From Myxococcales bacterium (GTDB lineage Bacteria; Myxococcota_A; Polyangia; Haliangiales; Haliangiaceae), in assembly GCA_016720595.1 (NCBI GenBank), contig JADKKI010000069.1:1-8491 (forward strand): 8,491 nucleotides of DNA. Reading direction: 5' to 3'. Under the pieces are notes generated by a model. That model was not told the origin of the DNA and made no database searches. It was given only the letters and a program-made list of their open reading frames with translations. Positions 1 through 6,036 of the stretch are shown here, in pieces. How positions within the stretch are numbered: position 1 is the first letter of the stretch; every line of letters starts with the position of its first letter. The position numbers were made by a program, and so were the translations under genes.

Positions 1-71
1 GATGAGCCGCACCATGGGACCATCGCACAGGTACGCCCACGGCGGACACATCGCCTGCGGTACGGTCGGCC

Positions 72-455
72 ATGGCCGAGATCGACGACCTTCGTACCCA
101 GATGGCTGCCCTCGAAGACCGCGTCCGCGACCTCCACCAGGAGCTCGCACGGGCGGCGGTGGGCAGGATCCGCTCGATGCGCGACACCCGGCGTTGTCCC
201 GCGTGCGGCGGCGGACATCTGTTCCGGATGGCGGCGACCGAGATGGCCCACGCCGGCCCGAAGCCGCTCGCGATCCACCACACCAGCGGGTTCTGGGGCA
301 CGACGATCAAGGGGCAGGTCGAGTACTTCGTCTGCCGCGGCTGCCTGTTGATCGAGAGCCACGCGATCGACCTCGCGGGCATCGAGCACGACGGGAAGAC
401 CGTGATCGCGATCGATCCCGAGCCCGACGTTCCGGCCGAGGGCCCGTTCCGCTGA
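72..455 (+). CDS. Small zinc-ribbon protein with N-terminal coiled coil
   Basis: The 127-aa product is probably a cytosolic metal-binding protein of unknown function. Residues 1-30 are a charged heptad-like helix (MAEIDDLRTQ onward), a likely short coiled coil. A split zinc ribbon follows: CPAC at 42-45 and CRGC at 88-91, the second inside EYFVCRGCLL, about 42 residues apart. This spacing fits one Zn-binding knuckle pair with an inserted beta-sheet. The tail is acidic and proline-rich. ATG 72 is the only usable start, because an in-frame TGA sits at 3-5 and no other start codon lies between; the ribosome binding site is weak. The architecture resembles the broken gene at 6037-6419 (CPxC-like knuckle near the N terminus, YxVCxGC later). 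I do not recognise a named family; zinc ribbon is well supported by the motifs, the biological role is not. Confidence 0.75.
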   Translation: MAEIDDLRTQMAALEDRVRDLHQELARAAVGRIRSMRDTRRCPACGGGHLFRMAATEMAHAGPKPLAIHHTSGFWGTTIKGQVEYFVCRGCLLIESHAIDLAGIEHDGKTVIAIDPEPDVPAEGPFR

Positions 456-480
456 GCGCGATCTCGATCGAGCGCCGCGC
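456..480. terminator. Possible hairpin just after the zinc-ribbon gene
   Basis: Immediately after the TGA at 453-455, GCGCG (456-460) can pair with CGCGC (476-480) around an inner palindrome CTCGATCGAG (463-472). No T-tract follows, so it is not a classical intrinsic terminator. The position directly after a stop codon between converging genes is the main reason to list it. Confidence 0.3.
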
Positions 481-580
481 AACGAGCGTGCCTGCTGCTG
501 ATCGAAGCGGACCTCCAGCCCGGCCTTGCCCTTCAGAACCGAACGGCCTGCCAAGGCCTGCGCGAGTGTGGCGATCGCGA

Positions 581-618
581 TCCCACGAGGGCACGTCGTG
601 TGCCCGCCGCCCGTGGGA
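581..618. terminator. Two-stage hairpin between convergent genes
   Basis: Outer arms TCCCACG (581-587) and CGTGGGA (612-618) enclose inner arms GGGCAC (589-594) and GTGCCC (600-605) with a 5-base loop. The left junction has one unpaired base, the right junction six. It lies in the 256-base gap between the converging genes ending at 455 (+) and 712 (-). No T-run flanks it on either strand, so bidirectional termination or RNA protection is inference. The rest of 456-711 shows no credible ORF. Confidence 0.4.
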
Positions 619-711
619 GACTCAGGGGACGTGAGCGGAGGAGCGGCGGGGACCCGTTGCCGATGGTGATCCCCTGGAAGCGTTGGGCGACTGACTCTCG
701 TCGTTGCACGA

Positions 712-981
712 TTACCCTGAACGCCACGGCGTAGGTCCCGGGGAGATGCCGGACTGGCCAACGTTACAATCGGCCGTGGTCGAACCGGGGGCCACCACGC
801 ACGCCACGATGTGATCCATGCCGTCCTTCCGAAGATCGAGGAGCGGCTGCGCAGAAGAGAATTCGCCCGTGAGCGTCACGTGCCCAGCGACGATGTCGCT
901 CATCGTTGCCACGTTGATCTCGCAAGTGTCCTGACCACAACCAGCGATGAAGGCCATCGCAACCCATCCGAGCATCTTCAT
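712..981 (-). CDS. Small predicted lipoprotein (89 aa)
   Basis: The product begins MKMLGWVAMAFIAGCGQD: a short positive start, a hydrophobic core and a lipobox (FIAGC) with the acylated Cys at residue 15, so export by signal peptidase II and lipid anchoring are predicted. The mature part is only about 75 residues and contains three further Cys (residues 20, 61 and 72), some of which could form disulfides in the periplasm. The open frame continues upstream antisense-like into the crotonase gene, but the signal peptide fixes the start at 981. The Shine-Dalgarno is weak. The gene lies 149 bases downstream of the crotonase gene on the same strand. The last 15 or so residues are rich in Gly, Pro and Ser and could reflect a late frameshift, which I cannot prove. 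No family recognised. Confidence 0.6.
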   Translation of the reverse strand: MKMLGWVAMAFIAGCGQDTCEINVATMSDIVAGHVTLTGEFSSAQPLLDLRKDGMDHIVACVVAPGSTTADCNVGQSGISPGPTPWRSG

Positions 982-1130
982 GGCCCGATGGCAGCGCGGC
1001 GGGTGGACGGTCAAGTGGTCAGTGAGTTCGGAGGCATGCGTTTGCAACCCCGTCGTCGAGATGCGATCGGGGTGAGCCGGGCGCGCGACGGTCCCCAGTC
1101 CTCGCGGCCCTGCCGGCGCGACCGAGCCGC

Positions 1131-2030
1131 TCAGCCCTTGAACGTGGACGGCCCGGCGTCGCCGAACGGCTCGTCGCGCTCTTTGACGGCCGTGCGGAAC
1201 CCCGCCTCGGCGGCGCGGCCAGCAAAGGCGTAGCCCTCCGGCGTGTGCCGCGCGATGCCATCGAACACGGTGCCTAGCAGCTGTGACTGGGCGAGCCCCT
1301 GGGCGTGCACCGATTGATTGAGCAGCAGCTTCATCATCACGAGCTGGTTGATCGGCATGCGCGCGATGCGCTCGAGCAGCGACTCGAACCGCGCATCGAG
1401 ATCGGCTCGCGGCGCGCACTCGGTGGCGAGGCCCCAGGCGACCGCTTCGGTGCCCGAGAGGCAGTCGCCCGTGAACAGCAGGCGCTTGGCCTTCTCGAGC
1501 CCGATCCGGTGCACCCACACGGCGGTGGTCGGCACGCCCCACACGCGCGCCGGCGGATAGCCGATCTTCGCGGTGTCCTCGATCACGAGCAGGTCACTGC
1601 ACAGCGCGAGGTCGGTGCCGCCCGCGACGCAGAAGCCGTGCACCTTGCAGACCACCGGCTTGTCGCTGTGGAACAGGCTCATGAAGCCGCGAACGTTGCG
1701 CGACATCATCTGGTAGTCGACCATCGGATCCCAGACCTGCGCGGGATCGTGGTTGCGCGCCGTCACCGCGGGATCGAGCGGCGAGCCTTCCGGCCCGGCG
1801 CCCAGCGTGCCGTCCACCTTCTCGGCGCTGGCGACCAGATCGTAGCCCCCGCAGAACCCCTTGCCGTTCCCCGCGAGCGCGATCACGTGCACGCTCGGAT
1901 CGAGGTTCGCGCGCTCGACACACGCGGCCAGCTCGATCGGCGTGGTGAACGTCAGGCCGTTGCCCCGCTCCGGCCGATTCAGCGTGATGCGTGCGACGCG
2001 CCCGGTGACTGCATACGTCATGGTCTCCAT
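1131..2030 (-). CDS. Crotonase-superfamily (enoyl-CoA hydratase/isomerase-like) protein
   Basis: The 299-aa product has the crotonase fold signatures: RVARITLNRPERGN near the N terminus, the first oxyanion-hole segment GFCGGYDL (58-65) and the second KPVVCKVHGFCVAGGTDLAL (124-143). Crotonases bind acyl-CoA thioesters and stabilise an enolate. The two glutamates that make rat mitochondrial enoyl-CoA hydratase a hydratase (Glu144, Glu164) align with Asp140 and Pro160 (GYPPARVWG), so plain hydration is doubtful; isomerase, hydrolase or other acyl-CoA chemistry is possible. Residues about 66-115 form an insertion relative to 260-aa members, which explains the longer chain. ATG 2030 (METMTYAV) was preferred. 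ATG 2021 is possible, with GGAG close upstream, and the frame also opens with GTG at 2054. The gene lies 79 bases downstream of the kinase gene on the same strand, so co-transcription is possible but not shown. Superfamily assignment is firm; the reaction is not. Confidence 0.9.
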   Translation of the reverse strand: METMTYAVTGRVARITLNRPERGNGLTFTTPIELAACVERANLDPSVHVIALAGNGKGFCGGYDLVASAEKVDGTLGAGPEGSPLDPAVTARNHDPAQVWDPMVDYQMMSRNVRGFMSLFHSDKPVVCKVHGFCVAGGTDLALCSDLLVIEDTAKIGYPPARVWGVPTTAVWVHRIGLEKAKRLLFTGDCLSGTEAVAWGLATECAPRADLDARFESLLERIARMPINQLVMMKLLLNQSVHAQGLAQSQLLGTVFDGIARHTPEGYAFAGRAAEAGFRTAVKERDEPFGDAGPSTFKG

Positions 2031-2049
2031 GGGTCCGGACGCTACACGA

Positions 2050-2059
2050 GGCACGTGCC
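2050..2059. promoter_or_regulatory. Palindrome upstream of the crotonase gene
   Basis: GGCACGTGCC is a perfect 10-base palindrome lying 20-29 bases before the crotonase start. A weak stem, CCGCC (2071-2075) with GGCGG (2084-2088), lies further upstream in the same 79-base gap. Such short palindromes occur by chance in GC-rich DNA, so an operator role is a guess. Confidence 0.15.
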
Positions 2060-2109
2060 GATGGCAGGGCCCGCCTCTTGGCAGGCGGCTCTTCCTCGCT
2101 CGGTGTGGA

Positions 2110-2241
2110 TCAGCTCCGGTACGGTGGGGACGCTGCAGCTACGTGGCGCGGCAGCCGGATCGTGAACGTGGTGCCATCGCTGGCGGACGACTCGACCTCG
2201 ATGTCGCCGCCATGTGCCGCCACGATGTTATTGACGATGTA
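2110..2241 (-). other. Out-of-frame C-terminal segment of the histidine kinase
   Basis: This 43-codon stretch, in the frame one base away from the kinase body, encodes YIVNNIVAAHGGDIEVES and then DGTTFTIRLPRH, ending at TGA 2110-2112. These are the conserved last strands and helix of a HATPase_c domain (the AHGG.IEV.S...GT.F...LP pattern). It therefore belongs to the kinase at 2139-3272 and marks the frameshift. Confidence 0.85.
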
Positions 2242-3272
2242 GAGCCGAGGCCGACGCTGCGCTGGCCGATGCTCGCGTGCGGATGGAGTTGTTGCATGGG
2301 CTCGAAGATGCCGCGCAGGTGCTCGGGAGGAATCGGTCGTCCCTGATTCTGCACGCTGAGCAGCACACTGGCGTCCTCCCCGCGCAACGCCACCCGAATG
2401 GGGGTCCCCGCCCTGCCGTGGTGCACAGCATTCGAGACGAGATTTCCCAGGACCTGCCCCATCCGGTCCACATCGAACTGTGCGCGCGGGTCGCCCTCGT
2501 GGACGATCTCGAAGGCGCGGTCAGGGTGAGCCACTTCGAGCTCCGCGACCACCTGTCGAATCAGCGTGTGGACGCTGCCGAGCTTGCGATCGACCCGGAT
2601 CCCGCCGCCGAGGTGCGCCTGCGTATAGTCGAGGAGGTCGACGATCATGCGCGATGCTCGTTCCGCCGAGGATCGGATCCGGGTCAGGACCTTGATCGCC
2701 TGCTCGTCCAAGTTGTCCAGCTCGGTCTCGAGCAACAGCGACACGCCCATCAAGATCGCGCCGATGGGGGTTCGGAGATCGTGGCTGACGATCCCGATGA
2801 GACGGTCACGAAACGTCGCGCGCTCCTCCAGGTGCGCCTTTTCGAGTGCCACCGCGGCCTGATCCGCGACGGCCGACAACAACCACTCGTGCTCGACTGA
2901 GCTCGAGGTCACGCCGGGCTGGAGCGCGACCGCCAGCAGTCCGGTGACCTCTCCGCCGACCACCATGGGGACGCCGAGGAACCGCTCGGGAGGTACGTCG
3001 AGGAGCTGCCGCAACTGTACGATCAGCTTCTCGGTCAGCGGCTCGTGGTAACGCCGAGCCACGTCAGCGTCGAGGCCGAACGACGCACGTACTGACAGGT
3101 CGCCGTTGTCGTCAGTCAGCAGCAGGATCGACTTTGGGGTCTCGAGGAGCTCCGCGGCTCGCTCGGTCGTGATCCGCAGGACCTCCTCGGAGGTCATCGC
3201 ATAGGTGAGCGCACGACTCACCTCCGTGAGGCGCCGGAACTGCTGAAGGCGTTGACCGTTCGGACGACGCAC
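2139..3272 (-). CDS. Soluble GAF-domain histidine kinase, frameshifted near the C terminus
   Basis: The product as read has 377 aa. It has a GAF sensor domain (about 12-148, no membrane segment), then HisKA with H-box IVSHDLRTPI (phosphoacceptor His164), then HATPase_c with the N-box NLVSNAVHHG (277-286) and a G1-like NQGRPIPPE (309-317) in place of the usual DxGxG. After GLG (341-343), the G2 box, the frame breaks. The next frame reads LYIVNNIVAAHGG and continues to a TGA at 2110-2112, a normal HATPase end. One missing base (at about 2244; GGCCTC would be expected before TAC) explains it; the repaired protein would be 387 aa. The GTG start at 3272 follows the TGA of the KaiC-like gene with no gap and in the same frame, with a GAGG-type ribosome site, so translational coupling is likely. 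It presumably autophosphorylates in response to a cytosolic ligand and works with the neighbouring receiver and KaiC-like ATPase; partnership is inferred from gene order. As read, the ATP lid end is scrambled. Confidence 0.88.
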   Translation of the reverse strand: MRRPNGQRLQQFRRLTEVSRALTYAMTSEEVLRITTERAAELLETPKSILLLTDDNGDLSVRASFGLDADVARRYHEPLTEKLIVQLRQLLDVPPERFLGVPMVVGGEVTGLLAVALQPGVTSSSVEHEWLLSAVADQAAVALEKAHLEERATFRDRLIGIVSHDLRTPIGAILMGVSLLLETELDNLDEQAIKVLTRIRSSAERASRMIVDLLDYTQAHLGGGIRVDRKLGSVHTLIRQVVAELEVAHPDRAFEIVHEGDPRAQFDVDRMGQVLGNLVSNAVHHGRAGTPIRVALRGEDASVLLSVQNQGRPIPPEHLRGIFEPMQQLHPHASIGQRSVGLGSTSSITSWRHMAATSRSSRPPAMAPRSRSGCRAT

Positions 3273-3632
3273 TCACCCCACCTCGACACCACGCGACGTG
3301 ATGCGCATCTCCTGAACGTTCAGATCGTGATTCGTGCCTCGCGCCTTGACGATCTGCAGCGTCCGCCGCGCCTTGCCGCCGTGGACCTCGACACCGAGCC
3401 GCAGGATCGCGTCGGTGAGCGCGCTGATCTGGCCCTCCATCGGAACCGCCCCGCTACTCGTGGTCTCGAGCGTCATCATGCACACGACGCGGCGGGCGAT
3501 GAAGTGCTGGACCAGCGCATACAGATAGCTGTAGAGGCGATGCAAGTCGCTCGCTGCCACGATCAGATCACCGATGGCATCCACGACCACGCGCTGGACG
3601 TTGCGTTCCTTGATGATCCGGAACAACGCCAC
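3273..3632 (-). CDS. C-terminal fragment of KaiC-like ATPase (after the in-frame amber codon)
   Basis: This stretch completes the second RecA-like domain of the ATPase starting at 4685 and is in the same frame. It contains the Walker B strand of domain two (RVVVDAIGDL), a segment QISALTDAILRL matching the KaiC phosphosite region (HISTITDT in cyanobacterial KaiC), and the KaiC end motif KARGTNHD followed by a final strand. Five sense codons (IDSIF) and the TAG separate its GTG (3632) from the first part. The Ser of the KaiC Ser431/Thr432 pair appears kept and the Thr replaced by Ala. GTG 3632 has no strong ribosome site, so independent translation is unlikely. The real unit is most likely one 470-aa protein spanning 4685-3273. 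The TGA stop abuts the kinase GTG. Confidence 0.8.
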   Translation of the reverse strand: MALFRIIKERNVQRVVVDAIGDLIVAASDLHRLYSYLYALVQHFIARRVVCMMTLETTSSGAVPMEGQISALTDAILRLGVEVHGGKARRTLQIVKARGTNHDLNVQEMRITSRGVEVG

Positions 3633-3647
3633 GAAAATGCTGTCGAT

Positions 3648-4685
3648 CTACAACTCCACCGGTGAGGCGTAGAGGAGATGGAGCCCCTTCCGCTGCGCCT
3701 CCTCGAAGTTCCAGCCAAGGCTCTCGATGCTGCGCGCGAGCTGGGTCGGGTTCTCCTGGAAGTTGACGTAGAGCCCCGGTTCACCGCGCTTCAGACCCTC
3801 GAGGATGAACTGCAGCGCGAGAGTGGTCTTGCCCGCTCCGGTCGGCCCCTCGAGCAAGGTCGCGCCGCCGGCCCACACTCCGCCCTGCATGATCTTGTCG
3901 AGGCCGGTGACCCCGGTGGAGAGGCGATCGTTGTTGGCCGTGTAGCGGAGCGGAATATCGGGGCTCGTCAGGCGGGGGAACACATCGAGTCCGCCCTGGG
4001 TGATCCGGAACGCGTGCAGACCTTCCTGATAGTTGCTGCCGCGCAGCTTGAGCACGCGGAGGTAGCGTTCGTCCCTCGTGCCCTGCTTCTTGCGAGCGAG
4101 CTCCACCATCGCGTCGGCGACGGCAAACTCCGGAAACAACGAGACCTGGTCGTCACTGTACTCGCCGAGAAAGAACGCCGTGACCTCGTACGCGGTCAGC
4201 AGCCCGGAGACTTCGTAGAGCATCTTGCGCATCTCGGGCAACGACGTACTGAGATCGTGGATGGCCTTGAACGAGTCGATGACGATGATCTTCGGGGACA
4301 TCGTCTTGATGGCCTCCCGTAGCCTGGGCACGAGAGCGCCGACCCCGGTCTGCGCAAGCTCCTCGCCGAGCGACTCGTACCGGATCGCCCCCGACATCAG
4401 CTTCTCCTCGTCGTAGAAGCTGAATTGCTGGAGATATCGCACCACCTTCTCCAGAGGCTCGGACAGCGTGGTCAAGTACAGGATCGGTCGATCACCGACC
4501 GAGGCGTTGGCGAAGATCAGGGCCTCGGCGAGGATCGTCTTGCCGCTACCTGGCTCACCCATCAGCATGTTGATCGAGTTCGAAGGGAAGCCGCCGGAGA
4601 GAATGTCATCCAGTTGCGCGTTGCCACTTGTGATTCGGTCTAAGCGCGCTGGCCTGGACTCGCCGGTGTCACGGTTGCTGGTCAT
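3648..4685 (-). CDS. KaiC-like double-domain ATPase, truncated by an in-frame amber codon
   Basis: The 345-aa product is the front of a KaiC-family RecA-like ATPase, a P-loop protein that forms hexamers in cyanobacterial clocks and acts in stress or signalling roles elsewhere. Domain one (about 14-238) has Walker A GEPGSGKT (43-50) and Walker B IIVID (133-137). Domain two (from about 250) has Walker A GPTGAGKT (280-287) and then stops at TAG 3650-3648, before its Walker B. The same frame resumes at once with the rest of the domain (to 3273), giving 470 aa if the TAG were CAG (SPVEL-Q-IDSIF). The catalytic EE pair of KaiC is LS in domain one (LTTLSEP) and QE in domain two (NFQENP). The ATG overlaps the receiver stop as ATGA and has an AGGAG site 5 bases upstream (4691-4695). 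No KaiA or KaiB gene lies nearby. Family assignment is firm; clock function is not implied. Confidence 0.9.
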   Translation of the reverse strand: MTSNRDTGESRPARLDRITSGNAQLDDILSGGFPSNSINMLMGEPGSGKTILAEALIFANASVGDRPILYLTTLSEPLEKVVRYLQQFSFYDEEKLMSGAIRYESLGEELAQTGVGALVPRLREAIKTMSPKIIVIDSFKAIHDLSTSLPEMRKMLYEVSGLLTAYEVTAFFLGEYSDDQVSLFPEFAVADAMVELARKKQGTRDERYLRVLKLRGSNYQEGLHAFRITQGGLDVFPRLTSPDIPLRYTANNDRLSTGVTGLDKIMQGGVWAGGATLLEGPTGAGKTTLALQFILEGLKRGEPGLYVNFQENPTQLARSIESLGWNFEEAQRKGLHLLYASPVEL

Positions 4686-5080
4686 CGTCTCTCCTGAGAG
4701 TTGGCGAGGTCGCGCGACTGCACGAGCGTGTGGACCACGCCGAGAAGAAGCTCCTTGGCGAGCGGCTTCATGAGGAATGCGTTGGCGCCGGCTTCGCTGG
4801 CGCGCGTGCTCGCCGCAAGAATGCTGAACACGAGGACCGGGATGTGCTTGGTCGTCGGGTTGGCCTTGAGCTGACGACAGAGCGCCAGCCCATCGATTCT
4901 GGCGACGAGGATCTCGGTGACGATCACGTCGGGCCGACGGGTCGTCGCCAGCTCCAAAGCGATGTGGCCGTCGGTCGCGGCCGTCACGACATAGCCCGCT
5001 TCCGTGAGAAAAAGTGTCTCTAGCTCGCGAACGTGTGGATCACGTTCGACGATGAGCACCTGTAGGGCGGCTCCAGCCAC
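4682..5080 (-). CDS. Single-domain response-regulator receiver with Glu at the phosphoacceptor site
   Basis: The 132-aa product is a stand-alone REC domain: QVLIVERD (acidic residues Glu12 and Asp14), IVTEILVARIDGLALC, the Thr/Ser switch position Ser86 in VLVFSI, and the conserved Lys105 in AFLMKPL. The phosphorylated Asp, normally at the end of strand 3 (LLD), is Glu56 here (VTEI). This could mimic constant phosphorylation or make the domain phosphorylation-independent. There is no DNA-binding output domain, so it probably acts by protein contact, most likely with the KaiC-like ATPase or kinase encoded just downstream (ATGA overlap). The start is taken as GTG 5080; GTG 5059 (VLIVERD) is an alternative, with a GGAG 11 bases upstream. 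It is first gene of the three-gene module; upstream lies a 187-base gap with a cluster of palindromes. Confidence 0.88.
   Translation of the reverse strand: MAGAALQVLIVERDPHVRELETLFLTEAGYVVTAATDGHIALELATTRRPDVIVTEILVARIDGLALCRQLKANPTTKHIPVLVFSILAASTRASEAGANAFLMKPLAKELLLGVVHTLVQSRDLANSQERR
4691..4695 (-). promoter_or_regulatory. Strong ribosome binding site for the KaiC-like gene
   Basis: On the minus strand AGGAG lies 5 bases before ATG 4685, inside the last codons of the receiver gene. Together with the ATGA overlap it supports the chosen start and coupled translation. Confidence 0.7.
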
Positions 5081-5174
5081 AGCGAGGCAGTCTGCACGAG
5101 CCTGAGGGCTCCGACAACGCAGGCCAGCGTGAGGGAGGCCATACGAACGCGGCCAATCGGTCAGACGCCTGGTC

Positions 5175-5223
5175 CGATCGCGATCGCCGAGATCCCGATC
5201 ACTCCCGACGTCGGAACATTCCG
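5175..5223. promoter_or_regulatory. Palindrome cluster upstream of the receiver/KaiC-like/kinase module
   Basis: Three symmetric sites lie 95-143 bases before the receiver GTG: CGATCGCGATCG (5175-5186, perfect 12-mer), CCGACGTCGG (5205-5214, perfect 10-mer) and CGGAA-CA-TTCCG (5212-5223), the last two overlapping. They fall in the only gap (5081-5267) that could hold the module's promoter. No convincing -35/-10 or sigma-54 site was found there. An operator role is inference. Confidence 0.3.
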
Positions 5224-5267
5224 CGCGCCGCAGTCGCTTCGCCGGCCCGCGCCCGACGCCCCCGTCC

Positions 5268-5933
5268 TCACGGATGGATGTAGGTCGCTCCGATTCGCAA
5301 CGTGTTGTACGGCGCCGTCGGATGCGCGCGCGTGGCAGCGATGTAGTACTCGCCGGGGTGCGTGAACGTCGAACCCGCCACGAGCAACGAGCCCGTGTCC
5401 GGCGCCATCATGGTCGCGAGCGTGTTGTTCGTCTGGACGTCGGTGATGTCCAGGGAGAGGTCACCATGGTCACCCGCGGGCGGCGTCCAGGTGAACTGCA
5501 CGTTCGTGCCGGACGGCGCAGCACCGAGCGTGAACACCGACGGCAGCAGCCAGTGCTCGGTGTACGTCCCACGCTCGGGCGCTGTCGTGTCGACCCGCAG
5601 GTCGAGCGCAGTCGGGTATGGGATGTCGATCGAGAACGACCCGCTGGCGAGCTCCCCTGCGATCGACGCTCCACCCGCCGGCACGATCTCGACGGTGCCG
5701 GACATGTCCGCGCCCTCACGCTCGCAGTGGCCGTGCACCTCGTAGCCGTTGTCGATGTCCTGCGCGTAGACGTGCAGGTTCATCGTCACGGGCTCGCCGG
5801 TCCTGGCGTACGTATAGGTGGGCCCCCACGACACGTTGGGGCCGAACCCCTCGTCGGGCGTGCACTCGGGGCCACAACCGGCGAGCAACGCACTGAGCCC
5901 GGCAGCCAGGCCCGTCGATAGCCAGTGCCTCAT
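5268..5933 (-). CDS. Predicted lipoprotein, 221 aa, beta-rich
   Basis: The N terminus (MRHWLSTGLAAGLSALLAGC) is a clean lipoprotein signal with lipobox LLAGC and acylated Cys20, so the mature protein is predicted to be lipid-anchored in the envelope. The rest has no membrane segment. It is rich in Thr, Gly, Pro and alternating hydrophobics, as in Ig-like or other beta-sandwich secreted proteins. Two extra Cys (in GPEC just after the anchor, and in HGHCERE) could form a disulfide. ATG 5933 is fixed by the signal peptide. The gene precedes the receiver by 187 bases on the same strand, but the gap and the palindromes in it argue for separate control. I do not recognise a family; lineage-restricted surface lipoproteins of this type are common in Myxococcota. 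Confidence 0.75.
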   Translation of the reverse strand: MRHWLSTGLAAGLSALLAGCGPECTPDEGFGPNVSWGPTYTYARTGEPVTMNLHVYAQDIDNGYEVHGHCEREGADMSGTVEIVPAGGASIAGELASGSFSIDIPYPTALDLRVDTTAPERGTYTEHWLLPSVFTLGAAPSGTNVQFTWTPPAGDHGDLSLDITDVQTNNTLATMMAPDTGSLLVAGSTFTHPGEYYIAATRAHPTAPYNTLRIGATYIHP

Positions 5934-6036
5934 CGCTGAAGTATGGCATCTGCGCCGAGGGTGCGGCGCTGCGATCCGCGGCGTTCCACGCGTTCCCGCT
6001 TGTTGCCCGATCGCACCAAGGTCGGGTCAGGGCCAC

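Noticed and set aside
570..582. GCGATCGC-type motifs as cyanobacterial HIP1 repeats, prompted by the KaiC-like gene
   Set aside because: They occur only a few times, within generally GATCG-rich DNA; nothing else in the window points to a cyanobacterium.
533..727. Minus-strand ORF of 64 codons overlapping the end of the small lipoprotein gene
   Set aside because: Arg/Ser/Pro-rich composition typical of chance GC-rich frames, no motif, and no ribosome site.
712..1542. Full 276-codon minus-strand frame as one gene
   Set aside because: Its first two thirds are antisense-phase shadow of the crotonase gene; only the part from 981, with a lipoprotein signal, is credible.
1305..2165. 286-codon plus-strand ORF opposite the crotonase gene
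   Set aside because: His/Arg-rich shadow of a well-supported crotonase gene.
3273..4685. True circadian clock kaiC
   Set aside because: No kaiA or kaiB in the window, and catalytic and phosphosite residues differ from cyanobacterial KaiC; KaiC-like is the safer call.
5274..5921. 215-codon plus-strand ORF opposite the lipoprotein gene
   Set aside because: Arg/Val-rich shadow; the opposite strand has a clear signal peptide and protein-like composition.
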